A stretch of DNA of 64,000 nucleotides. It comes from Streptococcus cuniculi. GTDB taxonomy: Bacteria > Bacillota > Bacilli > Lactobacillales > Streptococcaceae. The stretch covers positions 37,615 through 101,614 of the forward strand of contig NZ_SPPD01000009.1 of the NCBI RefSeq assembly GCF_004570575.1, written 5' to 3'. The position numbers were made by a program, and so were the translations under genes. Numbering within the stretch: the first letter of the stretch is position 1; every line of letters begins with the position of its first letter. A model generated the notes under the pieces. That model was not told where the DNA came from. It saw only the letters and a list, made by a program, of their open reading frames with translations, and searched no databases. This document shows positions 26,219 to 36,889 of this stretch, in pieces.

Positions 26219-28744
26219 CTATACATGTTTGCGTCCATGACAGTTCTTGAATTTTTTACCTGACTGACATGGGCATGGGGCGTTACGATCCACTCCTTCA
26301 AAGCTGACTTGCTCACTCGTAGCTACTTGGGCAGGGACGATATTCTTAACAGCCGTTGTACGTGCTTCATGACTTGTACGCTCCCGTTCAATATTGTCAT
26401 GAATTTGGGCTTTCATCATGAGACGTGTTACATCGAACTCAATCGCAGCAATCATATCATTAAAGGTCGCAAAAGCTTCTGACTGATACTCTACAACTGG
26501 ATTGTTTTGTGCATATCCACGTAGGCTGACTGCATTGCGCAATTGATCCATCATATCGATATGGTCTGTCCAACGATTGTCCACTACGCGAAGAATCAAG
26601 ACTTTTTGGAACTCACGTACACGATCTTCGTCGCGTAACTTGGCTACTTGACTGTCGTACACTTCCAAGGCACGATTGTACAAATCAGCCACAATCTCTT
26701 GATCTGATTTCCCTTCTAAATCCGCTAGGCTAATAGACTCTTCTGGGACAAGATTGATGTGAGCAAAGTGTAGAATCGCTTGCAAGGCCTCATCGCGCTT
26801 GCCTGCCTTATGATCTGCCACTTGGCGTTCAATCGTCCGCTTGATCATCGCCTTGATTTCTGGTGCTAAATCACGATCCGCAGTAATCACATCTTGACGT
26901 TGACGGTAGATGATTTCGCGTTGCTCACGCATGACATCGTCATATTGAAGAACTTGTTTACGTGAATCGTAGTTGTTTCCTTCTACACGTTTCTGAGCCC
27001 CTTCCACTTGACGCGTCAACATCTTAGATTTGATGACAGACTCTTCCTCGGTCAGATTCATGCGTTCCATGAAGGCTTTAATCCGCTCAGGGCCAAAGCG
27101 TTTCATCAAATCATCTTCTAGTGAGAGGTAGAATTGAGATTCACCTGGGTCTCCTTGACGACCTGAACGTCCACGGAGCTGATTGTCAATCCGACGACTT
27201 TCATGGCGCTCTGTACCGATGACACAGAGTCCACCGAGTTCACGCACACCGGGGCCTAATTTGATATCTGTTCCACGTCCAGCCATGTTGGTTGCAATGG
27301 TAACTGCACCGCGTTGACCGGCATTCATAATGATTTGAGCTTCACGATAGTGGTTCTTAGCATTCAAGACTTCGTGGGGAACACCTGCTGCCACCAAACG
27401 TTTTGATAGATAATCAGAAGTCTCTACCGCAACGGTACCGACTAGGACAGGCTGACCTTTTTCATAACGCGCCTTGACATCTGCGACAACCGCATTAAAC
27501 TTATACTCCAAACTTGGGTACAATAGGTCTTCGTGGTCAATACGAGCAATCGGACGGTTGGTTGGGATTGGAACCACACGAATGTTGTAGATTTCTCTGA
27601 ATTCTTCTTCCTCAGTCTTACCTGTACCTGTCATACCCGCTAATTTGCGATACATACGGAAGAGGTTTTGATAGGTAATAGAAGCACTGGTTTTTGATTC
27701 ATTCTGGACTGGCACACCTTCTTTAGCTTCAATTGCTTGGTGCAAACCATCCGAATAACGACGACCTTCCATGGTCCGACCCGTAAAGGGGTCGATAATC
27801 ATGACCTCTTGCTCCTCATTTACGAGGTAGTCAATATCGTAGGTCATGATATAATTGGCACGAAGGGCATTATCAATAAAGTGGGTCAGTGCTACATTTT
27901 CAATGTCATATAGATTCTTCAGTTTGAAGAAGCTCTCTGCCTTGTCAATTCCAGCGTCAGACAAACTGATGGTTTTTGATGGAACATCGATGATGTAATC
28001 ATCCTCTTCCAATGATTTGACCAAGTTGTCTGCTAAGAAATAGAGTTGGTTGGTCTCAGAAGATGTTTGACCAGATACAATAAGCGGTGTCCGCGCCTCG
28101 TCGATCAAAATCGAGTCTACCTCATCGACCAAGGCAAAATTCAAGGGACGTTGTACCATGTCTTCCGCACGGACTACCATGTTATCACGAAGGTAATCAA
28201 AGCCGATTTCTGAGTTGGTTGAGTAAGTAATATCGCAATTGTAGGCTTCGCGTTTTTCAAGAGAAGATTTAGCTGCTAAGTTAATTCCTACAGACAAACC
28301 GAGCCATGAATATACTTCACCCATTTCTGTCGCGTCACGGCTCGCCAAATACTCATTGACCGTGACAACGTGCACACCCTTACCAGCCAAGGCATTGAGG
28401 TAAACGGGCATGGTTGCTGTTAGGGTTTTTCCTTCCCCAGTACGCATCTCTGGTACATCGCCATGGTGAAGAACAATCCCCCCCATAATCTGAACAGGAT
28501 ACGGATAGAGACCAAGTACCCGTTTAGCCGCTTCACGGACAACTGCAAAGGCTTCGTATAGAAGGTCATCAAGAGTTTCCCCCTTGTTGTAGCGTTCTTT
28601 AAATTCTACTGTTTTGGCCTGCAATTCCTCATCGGACAAGGCAGCCATTTCATCTGCATAGGAAATGACCTTGTCGGCCATTTTTTCTAATTTTCGTAAT
28701 TCACCCTTATCATTTTCGATAATCGTTTTTAAAATATTTGCCAT
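26219..28744 (-). CDS. secA: Preprotein translocase ATPase SecA
   Basis: The 841-residue motor of the Sec pathway, which pushes unfolded preproteins through SecYEG using ATP. Walker A GEGKT is at residues 103-107 and the DEAD-type DEVDS box with IDEART follows near 207. The second nucleotide-binding fold has [10 protein letters not shown] and [10 protein letters not shown]. The zinc-binding C-terminal tail [14 protein letters not shown] (Cys824, Cys826, Cys835, His836) is complete, so full-length. It would export the surface and secreted proteins of this window. The length is usual for streptococcal SecA1. Confidence 0.98.
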   Translation of the reverse strand: MANILKTIIENDKGELRKLEKMADKVISYADEMAALSDEELQAKTVEFKERYNKGETLDDLLYEAFAVVREAAKRVLGLYPYPVQIMGGIVLHHGDVPEMRTGEGKTLTATMPVYLNALAGKGVHVVTVNEYLASRDATEMGEVYSWLGLSVGINLAAKSSLEKREAYNCDITYSTNSEIGFDYLRDNMVVRAEDMVQRPLNFALVDEVDSILIDEARTPLIVSGQTSSETNQLYFLADNLVKSLEEDDYIIDVPSKTISLSDAGIDKAESFFKLKNLYDIENVALTHFIDNALRANYIMTYDIDYLVNEEQEVMIIDPFTGRTMEGRRYSDGLHQAIEAKEGVPVQNESKTSASITYQNLFRMYRKLAGMTGTGKTEEEEFREIYNIRVVPIPTNRPIARIDHEDLLYPSLEYKFNAVVADVKARYEKGQPVLVGTVAVETSDYLSKRLVAAGVPHEVLNAKNHYREAQIIMNAGQRGAVTIATNMAGRGTDIKLGPGVRELGGLCVIGTERHESRRIDNQLRGRSGRQGDPGESQFYLSLEDDLMKRFGPERIKAFMERMNLTEEESVIKSKMLTRQVEGAQKRVEGNNYDSRKQVLQYDDVMREQREIIYRQRQDVITADRDLAPEIKAMIKRTIERQVADHKAGKRDEALQAILHFAHINLVPEESISLADLEGKSDQEIVADLYNRALEVYDSQVAKLRDEDRVREFQKVLILRVVDNRWTDHIDMMDQLRNAVSLRGYAQNNPVVEYQSEAFATFNDMIAAIEFDVTRLMMKAQIHDNIERERTSHEARTTAVKNIVPAQVATSEQVSFEGVDRNAPCPCQSGKKFKNCHGRKHV

Positions 28745-28785
28745 TTTATTCCTTACTTGTATCGATTCTTTTTTGTGTTCTTTTC

Positions 28786-28814
28786 ATTATAGCACGTTTC
28801 CCCTCTACTTTCAA
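28786..28814 (-). promoter_or_regulatory. secA promoter
   Basis: TTGAAA, 17 bases, TATAAT, about 40 bases before the secA start. Confidence 0.75.
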
Positions 28815-28833
28815 GAATGAGCGATAGATTAAA

Positions 28834-28858
28834 CCGATGAAACACCTGCTTCATCGGC
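28834..28858 (-). terminator. manA terminator, weak
   Basis: CCGATGAA and TTCATCGG form an eight-base stem. The following minus-strand sequence TTTAATCT is only moderately T-rich. Confidence 0.55.
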
Positions 28859-28883
28859 TCTGTTTAAAATCCATTTTTCATCC

Positions 28884-29828
28884 TTACGGGTGGCTACTAA
28901 TCATTTCCAAGCCTTGCCCTTTAAAGGTCCAATCCTTGACATCGTTTGGCAGGATAAAATGATCCCCCTTAGCGATTGGATAACTTTGACCCGCCACACC
29001 AAGTTCTCCTTGACCAGCCAAAACACTGACCAAATAATAATCAGCAGTTTGCTTCACGCGGACTTCCCCTGTCACTTCCCATTTATAGACACTGAAAAAA
29101 TCGTTGGCAACTAGCAAGGTTGAGCGCAAATCGTCCACGTGAAGCGTGGCTGGTCTGCTATTTGCAGGCTCACCGATTGTGGTGACATCAATCGATTTTT
29201 CCAAATGCAATTCCCTGAGATTGCCCGCATCGTCCTTACGGTCAAAATCATAAACACGATAGGTCGTGTCGCTTGACTGCTGCGTTTCTAAAATCATGAT
29301 GCCCTTTCCAATGGCATGAATGGTCCCACTTGGCACATAGAAAAAATCTCCCGCCTTGACAGGAACTTGCTGCAACAGACCGTCCCAGTCTTTTTTCTCA
29401 ATCTTCTCACGGAGTTCTTCTTTGGAGAGAGCCTTGTGACCGTAGATAATTTCCGCGCCCTCATCGGCTGCTAGAACATACCAGCATTCCGTTTTACCAA
29501 GTTCGCCTTCGTGTGCCAGTCCGTAAGCATCATCAGGATGAACCTGCACACTCAGCCAATCATCGGCATCTAAAATCTTGGTTAATAGCGGAAAGACTTC
29601 TTCTGAACGATTGGCAAAGAGTTCGCGGTGTTCACGGTACAAGTCATCCAATTTCCAGCCTGTATAGGCACCGTTTTTAACAGTTGACACGCCATTGGGA
29701 TGTGCTGAAATCGCCCAGTATTCTCCGACATGGTCGCTCGAACTGTCGTAGCCAAACTCTTCCCGAAGCCTGGTACCACCCCAGATTTTTTCCTGCATCA
29801 CAGATTTCAAAAATAATGGTTCTGCCAT
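28884..29828 (-). CDS. manA: Mannose-6-phosphate isomerase, class I
   Basis: A 314-residue zinc enzyme that interconverts mannose-6-phosphate and fructose-6-phosphate, taking mannose imported by ManLMN into glycolysis. Zinc ligands are visible at His97 (QVHPDD), Glu114 (GKTECWYVL) and His170 (SGTIHAIG). The N-terminus MAEPLFLKSVMQEKIWGGTRL is a family signature and the chosen start follows GAGG. A longer frame upstream is unsupported. The short form is normal in Firmicutes. Confidence 0.95.
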   Translation of the reverse strand: MAEPLFLKSVMQEKIWGGTRLREEFGYDSSSDHVGEYWAISAHPNGVSTVKNGAYTGWKLDDLYREHRELFANRSEEVFPLLTKILDADDWLSVQVHPDDAYGLAHEGELGKTECWYVLAADEGAEIIYGHKALSKEELREKIEKKDWDGLLQQVPVKAGDFFYVPSGTIHAIGKGIMILETQQSSDTTYRVYDFDRKDDAGNLRELHLEKSIDVTTIGEPANSRPATLHVDDLRSTLLVANDFFSVYKWEVTGEVRVKQTADYYLVSVLAGQGELGVAGQSYPIAKGDHFILPNDVKDWTFKGQGLEMISSHP

Positions 29829-29961
29829 AATGATTCCTCGTTTCTCTATTCTTCTTTTATAATAGCAAAAAGAAGCAAGAAAAGCCAATGCCGTTAGAAT
29901 ATTCGGCAAAAAAGCAAAGAAAAAGACATTACGTTAGAGAAACCTGCCAACATTGGCTTTG

Positions 29962-30103
29962 AGTGTACTCCCCCTATACACCTGAGATGAAGTCAATTGA
30001 ACAAGTCTGGGCTGAGATTCGCAAGAGAGACTTTAAGAATAAAACATTTAAAACACTTACTGATGTGGTGAACAGGCTGCAAGAAGTGATACAAGCTAAG
30101 TAA
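29962..30103 (+). pseudogene. IS630-like transposase C-terminal fragment
   Basis: Read in one frame, this segment gives VYSPYTPEMKSIEQVWAEIRKRDFKNKTFKTLTDVVNRLQEVIQ and a stop. That is the end of the DDE domain of IS630-family transposases, with the catalytic Glu region PEMxxIEQVW. A stop codon (TGA) lies immediately upstream and no start or inverted repeats remain. It is a dead remnant beside decayed surface-protein DNA. Confidence 0.7.
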
Positions 30104-30277
30104 GCAACCAATAAATAGTAAAGACTATCTATTCCTAGTCGCCAAAAAACAAAACATTCCAAGGTCAGGATAGACCTCGGAATGTTTCAATATTGTCTGT
30201 AGGCTGTACGGATACTAGATTAGACAAATCTCACAATCATTCATCTAACAGACTTCGATAGCCATGACAGAGGAGGA
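30104..30277. terminator. Terminator downstream of the surface-protein remnant
   Basis: AACATTCC (30153-30160) pairs with GGAATGTT (30179-30186), and AGGTC with GACCT inside. On the minus strand it is followed by TTTTGTTTTTT, a good terminator for the leftward surface-protein gene. The rest of the stretch is featureless. Confidence 0.7.
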
Positions 30278-31371
30278 TTACTCTTCCTCTTTTTTAGCTT
30301 TACCGAGAGACAAGAGGCCTGCTAAACCGAGAGCCACAAGACCATATACCCCCATATGAGACGCTTCTGTTCCTGTTTTCGGAAGCACTGTTTTTGCAGC
30401 AGTTTTCGCAGGAGTAGCACTTGGCTTGCTATTTGGATCTTTCGGATCGGTACCTGCTGTCTTTTTTTGATCATCAGTGTAACCGTCGTTATCGTCATCT
30501 GGGTCTGTGACATCTGGCTGTTTGTCACCGTCTGTGTCACGTTGAACCTTGATGGTGAAATCTTTCTCAGCTACGGTTTTCCCGTTTTCATCTTTGACAA
30601 CAACCTTCACTGGGAAGTCGCGTTCTTCTTCTGTTTTTACCCCAGTCTGAAACGGTTGGCGTTCCGCTAATTTTACCTGTTGTTGGATCATAAGTCAAGC
30701 CGCTTGGCAGACCTGTCACTTCATCTGTACCATTGTTTGGTTTGTTTTCTACTGGGACATCAATTGGATCAATGGCTTGTTTTTCAGTAACGGTTTTATT
30801 ATCGATGTTCCCAACAGATGGTTGTGCGGCTGGTTCTGCAACAATAACCGTAACTGTTGCTTCTTCACTTGACCCATCTGGATAGGTAATCACTACAGGA
30901 ACTTTAAACGCACCAGCAGTATTTCCGTCTGGAACTGTTGCTCCTGCTTTAGCAGCTACTTTAGAGGCTGCAGGTATTTTTTTAACAGCATTTCTCAAAT
31001 CACCTGCTGTCGTTGCTTCACCAAACGGCTTGTTGATTACCTCTGTTTCAGGATCGTAAATGTCCTTATCTTGAAGCTCAACATCTGTTGCCAATAATCC
31101 TGAATTTCCAAGTGTTGTCGGTAATACGCCGTTATCTCCTGTTGTGAAGTAACCAGTAATTGGTAAAATATCGGAATCCGCTGGTACTTTAAACACTGGG
31201 AAGCCATCCTGCGAACCTGTCAACAACTCAGCAATTGGTTTCTTTAGTTTTAATACAGTACGGACGTAAGCTGGATTTTGAGCACCATTTGCATTGATGT
31301 AGACAGACTTGTTAGAAGAATTTCCCATACTTACTGCTTTGTCACTAATTGTAAAGGTTGCATGCCCCTCC
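30278..31371 (-). pseudogene. Truncated, frameshifted LPXTG surface protein
   Basis: This is the 3' part of a cell-wall anchored adhesin-type gene. In order it encodes an unknown region, a Rib-like domain (PVVITYPDGSSEEATVTVIV) and an Ig-like segment (LPSGLTYDPTTGKISGTPTVSDWG). Then come a calcium-type acidic repeat (DTDGDKQPDVTDPDDDNDG), a Pro/Ala/Lys linker and the sorting signal LPKTG with a hydrophobic stretch and KAKKEEE tail. The signal peptide and N-terminus are gone: the frame starts at the scrK stop. A run of five As near 30634-30638 shifts the frame between TVSDWGK and TEEERDF. Not functional as it stands. Confidence 0.85.
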
Positions 31372-32253
31372 TTATCTCTCCGATACTTGTTTTGCCAAGG
31401 CAAAGTTGCCGAGGGTCGCTGAACCATTTTCAGGGACCGCTGGTGTCACGATGTACTCTGTCACATCAGGGGTTGGTACATAGCCATTCATCAAGGCTGT
31501 GAATTTATCCCGCACACGCTTGAGCATGTGTTCTTGTCCCATAACACCGCCACCAAAAACGATGACTTGTGGGCGATACATCAAGGTTGCTTGGACTGCC
31601 GCTTGAGCGATATAGTAGGCTTGAACATCCCATACATCAGCGTTTTGCTCGATCAATTCACCACGCGTTCCTGTGCGAGCTTCCAAAGACGGTCCTGCCG
31701 CCAAGCCCTCTAAACAACCCTTATGGAAAGGACAGACACCTGTAAATTCCTTGGCTACATCTTGCGGATGAAGCGCAACGTAGGTATGACCTGCTTCTGT
31801 ATGGCCTACGCCTCCGATAAATTCGCCATTTTGAATCGCACCCGCTCCGATTCCTGTTCCAATCGTGTAATAAACGAGACTGTTCACGCCTTTACGAACG
31901 AGGGCTTCTCCAAATGCAGAAGAGTTTACATCCGTCGTAAAGTAAAATGGAATCTTAAATTCTTTTGCAATCAAGCCTAGCAAATCGACATTTGCCCAGT
32001 AAGGTTTTGGAGTTGTCGTAATGTAGCCATAGGTTGCTGAATTTTGATCAATATCAATAGGACCGAACGAGCCAATCGCAATCCCCGCTAGACGGTCCTC
32101 ATAACGCTTGAAAAATTCGACTGTCCGCTCAATCGTTTCATACGGCGTTGTCGTTGGAAATTGTGTCTTTTCAATCACTTGGAAATTTTCATCTCCAACT
32201 GCACAGACAAATTTTGTCCCGCCAGCTTCCAAACTTCCATACAATTTTGTCAT
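31372..32253 (-). CDS. scrK: Fructokinase, ROK family
   Basis: A 293-residue ROK sugar kinase that phosphorylates the fructose released from sucrose-6-phosphate. The N-terminal phosphate loop LYGSLEAGGTKFVCAVG is followed by the catalytic Asp region FTTDVNSSAFGEAL. The ROK zinc motif lies in GHTYVALHPQDVAKEFTGVCPFHKGCLEGLAAGPSLEARTG. Start follows GGGAG. It sits directly downstream of scrA and belongs to the scr regulon. Its 3' end abuts a foreign surface-protein remnant, but the length is normal, so the enzyme seems intact. Confidence 0.94.
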   Translation of the reverse strand: MTKLYGSLEAGGTKFVCAVGDENFQVIEKTQFPTTTPYETIERTVEFFKRYEDRLAGIAIGSFGPIDIDQNSATYGYITTTPKPYWANVDLLGLIAKEFKIPFYFTTDVNSSAFGEALVRKGVNSLVYYTIGTGIGAGAIQNGEFIGGVGHTEAGHTYVALHPQDVAKEFTGVCPFHKGCLEGLAAGPSLEARTGTRGELIEQNADVWDVQAYYIAQAAVQATLMYRPQVIVFGGGVMGQEHMLKRVRDKFTALMNGYVPTPDVTEYIVTPAVPENGSATLGNFALAKQVSER

Positions 32254-32268
32254 CGTGTTTCTCCCTTT

Positions 32269-32296
32269 TGAAATCGTTTTATTCCACTTTATTATA
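32269..32296 (-). promoter_or_regulatory. scrK promoter and cre-like site
   Basis: An extended -10, TGATATAAT (32291-32299 region), lies ahead of TGAAATCGTTTTAT (32269-32282). The latter resembles the site at manL and the CcpA cre consensus, apart from the last two bases. It could also be bound by ScrR. Confidence 0.5.
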
Positions 32297-32316
32297 TCAT
32301 AGTTTAAAGCGTAAGA

Positions 32317-32338
32317 AAAAGGCGAACCGCCTTTTTCT
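32317..32338 (-). terminator. scrA terminator
   Basis: AAAAAGGCG, AAC, CGCCTTTTT forms a compact hairpin with flanking T-run right behind scrA. Confidence 0.85.
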
Positions 32339-32343
32339 CTAGA

Positions 32344-34272
32344 TTATTTTGCAACTTTGATAAAGGCATCTCCATGAGCAACTGTTGCACTTGCGAGTGC
32401 TTCAACTGCTGCGAAGTCTGCTGTGTTTGTCACAATGACCATAGTGGTATCATCAAGACCTGCGGCTACAATTTTGCTTGCATCAAACTTCGCAATCGGT
32501 GTACCAGCGGTTACTCTATCGCCTGCGACCACCAATTTTTCAAATCCATCACCTTCCATTGATACCGTATCAATACCGATGTGGATAAGAATTTCAGCAC
32601 CGCTTGCTGTCTTCAAGCCATAAGCGTGGCCTGTTTCAAAAGCAATCGTAACTTCCGCATCTGCTGGTGCATACACTACACCCTCAGACGGTTTAACAGC
32701 TAGTCCTTTCCCCATAGCTCCTGATGAAAAGACGGGGTCATTCACATTTTCAAGGGCAACTACTTCACCTGAAAGCGGTGATACAAGTGTTTCTTCAACA
32801 GATTCTGACATAACGACTTCTGATTCTTGAACTGGTGTTTCTGCTACTGGTGTAACAGGCTCAGCTTCTGCCGCAAAGACAGCTGCCGCTTTTGTTTTAC
32901 CGTAGGTAAAGGTCAAGGCAAAGGCAACTGCAAAAGCAATCAACTCACAGACGATATACATTGGAATAGAAGAAGCGTTGATAGATAGGAAACCAAGGAA
33001 ACCTGCTGCTCCAAGAGACACTGCAATAACATGGGTCAAACCTGCTACAGCCGCTCCAACTGCTGAACCTGCTAGGGCACAGAAGAATGGGAAACGATAT
33101 TTCAAATTGACACCAAACAAGGCTGGCTCTGTAATTCCCAAAAAGGCTGATACTGCTGCTGAAGAAGTCAAACCTTTGGTTTTAGAGTCTTTGGTTAAGA
33201 ACCAAACGGCAAGCGTCGCTGCACCTTGGGCAACGTTTGCCATTGAGGCAACGACAAAAATGAAGTCTCCGTAACCAGCTCCGTTTTCGTTGAAAGCTGT
33301 CAACAATTGGGTTTCAATCGCTGGAAACGATTGGTGGAGTCCTGTCATAACAATCAAGGAGTAAGTTCCACCAAAGACTGTCATACCAAGGAATCCAGTT
33401 GTGTTATACAACCATACAATACCGTTTGTGATTCCATTTGATACCAACAACATCACCGGACCAATGACTGTGAAGGTTAGGAAACCTGTAATCATGACAG
33501 ATAGTAATGGTGTAAAGGTAAAGTCAACCGCTGCTGGCAAGTGTTTGTGGAAGAATTTCTCCAAGATAGACAAGACCCATACAGCAGCCAAGACTGGAAT
33601 AACTTGATAGATGTAGCTTGTCTGAGCAACTTGCAGTCCAAAAATATCCCAGAAGACCTCTCCGCCACCAAGAGCTGGAGTCGTCATAATCATACCGATT
33701 GAAGCTCCTAGGAATTGGTTGGCACCAAAACGTTTTGCTGCTGAAATTCCGACAAGGATTGGCAAGAACATGAATGGCGCAGCTGACATGAGTTGAATCA
33801 TTTCAGAAACACCTTGGATTGCTGGGAAAGTTTGCTCGATCGATTGAGGACCAAATAGACCTTCTGAGGTCAAGAAATTACGCAATGCCATCAACAAACC
33901 ACCCGCTACAAGGGCTGGAATAATTGGGACAAAAATATCGGACAACAATTTAATCAAAGCCATGATTGGATTGAACTTCTGATCGCTAGCAGCAATCTGT
34001 TTCAAATCATCTGTCGAAACTTCTTTCAAGCCTGTTTCTTTAATTAACTCTGCGTAGACAAAGTTCACATCACCAGGACCGATAATGACTTGATACTGCC
34101 CTGATGCCTTAAACGTTCCCTTGACATCCTCGTGCTGATCCAAAGCGACTTGGTCAACTTTTGAGTCATCTTTAAGAACCAAGCGTAGACGAGTTGCACA
34201 GTGCGCCACCGCAACGAGATTGTCTCTTCCAACCGCTGCAATGACGTCCTTGGCTACTTTATTATAATCCAT
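32344..34272 (-). CDS. scrA: Sucrose-specific PTS enzyme IIBCA
   Basis: A 642-residue PTS permease that imports sucrose and releases sucrose-6-phosphate inside. The EIIB domain is at the N-terminus with phosphorylated Cys25 (AHCATRLRL). The EIIC domain, with about ten membrane segments, spans roughly residues 105-460. A Val/Glu/Thr-rich linker leads to the EIIA domain with His564 in [15 protein letters not shown] lies nine bases before [10 protein letters not shown]. scrA diverges from scrB, with ScrR-type operators between them. A fused IIA makes it independent of a separate EIIA protein. Confidence 0.96.
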   Translation of the reverse strand: MDYNKVAKDVIAAVGRDNLVAVAHCATRLRLVLKDDSKVDQVALDQHEDVKGTFKASGQYQVIIGPGDVNFVYAELIKETGLKEVSTDDLKQIAASDQKFNPIMALIKLLSDIFVPIIPALVAGGLLMALRNFLTSEGLFGPQSIEQTFPAIQGVSEMIQLMSAAPFMFLPILVGISAAKRFGANQFLGASIGMIMTTPALGGGEVFWDIFGLQVAQTSYIYQVIPVLAAVWVLSILEKFFHKHLPAAVDFTFTPLLSVMITGFLTFTVIGPVMLLVSNGITNGIVWLYNTTGFLGMTVFGGTYSLIVMTGLHQSFPAIETQLLTAFNENGAGYGDFIFVVASMANVAQGAATLAVWFLTKDSKTKGLTSSAAVSAFLGITEPALFGVNLKYRFPFFCALAGSAVGAAVAGLTHVIAVSLGAAGFLGFLSINASSIPMYIVCELIAFAVAFALTFTYGKTKAAAVFAAEAEPVTPVAETPVQESEVVMSESVEETLVSPLSGEVVALENVNDPVFSSGAMGKGLAVKPSEGVVYAPADAEVTIAFETGHAYGLKTASGAEILIHIGIDTVSMEGDGFEKLVVAGDRVTAGTPIAKFDASKIVAAGLDDTTMVIVTNTADFAAVEALASATVAHGDAFIKVAK

Positions 34273-34336
34273 AAAGTAAATCTCCTTTAATTCCCATTTT
34301 TGTTTTGAAAGCATTTTCACACTTTCTCTGTTTTTT

Positions 34337-34375
34337 ATTATATCATTTTTGAGAAATATGTCAAACGCTTGACAT
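34337..34375. promoter_or_regulatory. scrA promoter and ScrR operator
   Basis: For scrA (minus strand) TTGACA and TATAAT lie 16 bases apart. The 18-base palindrome ATGTCAAACGCTTGACAT (34358-34375) covers this -35 and, on the other strand, the TTGACA of the scrB promoter. It has the CG-centred symmetry of LacI-family sites, so ScrR binding here should shut both directions. Confidence 0.8.
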
Positions 34376-34438
34376 AATTTTTGCTGTTTTTTTATATTTT
34401 GGCATTAAAACCTTGCTTTTTGACAAGCAAACGTTTAC
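34369..34438 (+). promoter_or_regulatory. scrB promoter region and second operator
   Basis: TTGACA at 34369 and TATATT at 34393 (18-base spacing) form one candidate promoter. A second CG-centred palindrome, GCAAACGTTTAC, is at 34427-34438 downstream of it. The exact start is uncertain because another TTGACA occurs at 34420. Confidence 0.5.
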
Positions 34439-34491
34439 TATATTACTATAACTATAGAAGAAATACGTACAACAGAATAAAAGGAGACGAC

Positions 34492-35946
34492 ATGGCCTTC
34501 ACCACTGAAGAACGCTACCGTGCCTATGCGGACTGGTCAGCAGACTACATTGATACGATTAGAAACAACACCCAAAGCTCACCTTGGAGGACCAACTTCC
34601 ATATCGAAACACCTCACGGGCTCTTAAATGACCCCAATGGTTTTTCCTACTTCAATGGAAAATGGACCCTCTTCTATCAGTATTTCCCATTCGGTGCAGC
34701 TCACGGCTTGAAATCATGGGTTCATACCGAATCAACAGACCTGGTCCACTTTGAACCAACGGGTAGCATGCTCTATCCCGACACACCATTCGATAGCCAC
34801 GGCGCCTATTCTGGCTCTGCCATGCAGTTTGACGGTAAGCTCTTTCTATTTTATACGGGAAATGTGCGCGATGAAAACTGGATTCGCCACCCCTACCAAA
34901 TCGGTGCTTTGATGGACACAGAAGGGCGGATTCAAAAAATCGATCAGGTTTTGATTGAACAGCCAACCGACACAACCGACCACTTCCGCGACCCACAGAT
35001 TTTCAACTTTAAAGGGAACTACTATACCATTGTCGGTGGGCAAAATCTGGAGCAAAAGGGCATCATCAAACTCTACAAGGCAGTAGACAACGACTACCTC
35101 AACTGGGAGTATGTGGGGGATTTGAATTTTGACAATGACCAGACTGCCTACATGATGGAATGTCCAAATTTGGTCTTTATCGAAGATAAACCTGTCCTTC
35201 TCTATTGTCCACAAGGGCTAGACAAGGCTATCCTTGATTATGACAACATCTATCCAAACCTCTATAAAATCGGGCAAGCCTTCGATGCTGATACAGCGGC
35301 CATGGTCAATCCAGGTCCACTTGAACAATTGGATTACGGATTTGAGTGCTATGCAACCCAAGCCTTTAATGCACCTGACGGACGCGCTCTTGCTGTCAGC
35401 TGGCTCGCTCTTCCAGACGTCGAGTATCCGACAGATCGCTATGACTACCAAGGTTGCCTGTCTATCGTCAAGGAATTGACCATTAAAGACGGCAAGCTCT
35501 ACCAAACTCCAGTAGAAGCCATTACCAGTCTTCGCACGGATGCACAAGTCTTTGCAGAAAAAACGGAAACCAACAATGTCTACGAGTTAGACTTAACCGT
35601 GGAAGCTGATAGTAGCTTAGGCTTGGTCCTCTTTGCAGATGCTGAAGGACATGGTCTCAAGCTCACCATTGCTCCTGCAAACAAGCGTATTGTGCTTGAC
35701 CGCAAGGACTGCGGAGAGGCTTTCGCCTTGGATTTTGGTACCGAACGTCAGTGCCAAATTGACAATCAAGCAACAACTGCCAACATCTTCATCGACAAAT
35801 CCGTCTTTGAAATTTTCATCAATAAAGGAGAAAAAGTATTTTCTGGACGTGTCTTCCCACGACAAGATCAAACTGGCATTAAGGTTCTATCAGGTCAGGC
35901 AACTGGAAATTACTACTCATTAGATTATGGTCGCAAAACTAACTGA
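34492..35946 (+). CDS. scrB: Sucrose-6-phosphate hydrolase
   Basis: A 484-residue GH32 enzyme that splits sucrose-6-phosphate into glucose-6-phosphate and fructose. Catalytic residues are Asp47 (nucleophile, LLNDPNG), Asp167 (transition-state stabiliser, FRDPQIF) and Glu223 (acid/base, MMECPNL). A five-bladed propeller is followed by the C-terminal beta-sandwich from about residue 330. AAAGGAGACGAC precedes the ATG. The last 20 bases overlap scrR, so enzyme and regulator are coupled in one operon. No signal peptide: it works inside the cell. Confidence 0.96.
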   Translation: MAFTTEERYRAYADWSADYIDTIRNNTQSSPWRTNFHIETPHGLLNDPNGFSYFNGKWTLFYQYFPFGAAHGLKSWVHTESTDLVHFEPTGSMLYPDTPFDSHGAYSGSAMQFDGKLFLFYTGNVRDENWIRHPYQIGALMDTEGRIQKIDQVLIEQPTDTTDHFRDPQIFNFKGNYYTIVGGQNLEQKGIIKLYKAVDNDYLNWEYVGDLNFDNDQTAYMMECPNLVFIEDKPVLLYCPQGLDKAILDYDNIYPNLYKIGQAFDADTAAMVNPGPLEQLDYGFECYATQAFNAPDGRALAVSWLALPDVEYPTDRYDYQGCLSIVKELTIKDGKLYQTPVEAITSLRTDAQVFAEKTETNNVYELDLTVEADSSLGLVLFADAEGHGLKLTIAPANKRIVLDRKDCGEAFALDFGTERQCQIDNQATTANIFIDKSVFEIFINKGEKVFSGRVFPRQDQTGIKVLSGQATGNYYSLDYGRKTN

Positions 35947-36889
35947 TGTCGCAAAGCTAGCTGGAGTCAGCCCCACAACTGTCTCCCGTGTCATTAATAA
36001 AAAAGGCTATCTTTCCGAAAAAACCGTCCGCAAGGTGACCCAGGCCATGCGGGAATTGGGCTACAAACCCAACAACCTTGCTCGGGGTTTGCAGGGCAAA
36101 TCTGCCAAGCTGGTCGGGCTCATCTTCCCCACCATTAGCAATATTTTCTACGCAGAACTGATTGAGCATTTGGAAAAGGAATTGTTCAATCGTGGCTACA
36201 AGGCCATTGTCTGCAACAGCCAACATGATTCCGCAAAAGAGCGGGAATACTTAGAAATGCTGACAGCCAATCAGGTGGACGGCATCATCTCAGGCAGTCA
36301 TAACCTCGGTATCAAGGACTACGACCGCGTATCTGCGCCAATCATCGCCTTTGACCGCAATTTATCCCCTTCCACTCCCATTGTCTCCTCTGACAACTAC
36401 GGCGGCGGGCTGCTCGCAGCCCAAACCCTGCAAAAAGCAGGCTGTAAGCAACCGATGATGATTACGGGAAATGATGATTCCAATTCCCCCACCGGTCTTC
36501 GTCAAACAGGCTTTTCCAGCGTCTTTCCACAGGCTGATATCTACCACATTTCAAGCGACTTCTCACCTGTGCGCAAGGAAATGGAAATCAGAAATATCCT
36601 CCAAACCAGCCGCGCAGATGGAATCTTCATCTCAGGAGATTTGACAGCTATGCTGGTCTGGAATATCGCTCAATCCTTGGGAATATCCATTCCAAAAGAC
36701 TTGAAACTGATCGGTTATGACGGAACTTACTTTATCGAGACCCATTATCCGCAATTAACTACGATCAAACAACCACTAGCAGACATTGCTAGGCTCATGG
36801 TTGATCTCCTCATTCAGAAAATCAACGGAAAAATCCTCCAGCAACACTATTCACTCCCAATCACCCTCTTAGCGGGTCGGAGTGTGTGA
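35927..36889 (+). CDS. scrR: LacI-family sucrose repressor ScrR
   Basis: A 320-residue LacI/GalR regulator. The DNA-binding helix-turn-helix KLTDVAKLAGVSPTTVSRVINKKGYLSEKTVRKV is at the N-terminus with the hinge after it. The effector domain follows (GLIFPTISNIFYAELIEHLEKELFNRGYKAIVCNSQHD, ending LLAGRSV). It most likely binds the palindromes between scrA and scrB and responds to a sucrose-derived sugar phosphate. The start overlaps the end of scrB, as in other streptococci. Confidence 0.94.
   Translation: MVAKLTDVAKLAGVSPTTVSRVINKKGYLSEKTVRKVTQAMRELGYKPNNLARGLQGKSAKLVGLIFPTISNIFYAELIEHLEKELFNRGYKAIVCNSQHDSAKEREYLEMLTANQVDGIISGSHNLGIKDYDRVSAPIIAFDRNLSPSTPIVSSDNYGGGLLAAQTLQKAGCKQPMMITGNDDSNSPTGLRQTGFSSVFPQADIYHISSDFSPVRKEMEIRNILQTSRADGIFISGDLTAMLVWNIAQSLGISIPKDLKLIGYDGTYFIETHYPQLTTIKQPLADIARLMVDLLIQKINGKILQQHYSLPITLLAGRSV

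Noticed and set aside
30356..30670. 104-codon rightward frame over the LPXTG remnant
   Set aside because: It is antisense to the sorting-signal region, whose LPKTG, hydrophobic stretch and charged tail are unmistakable.
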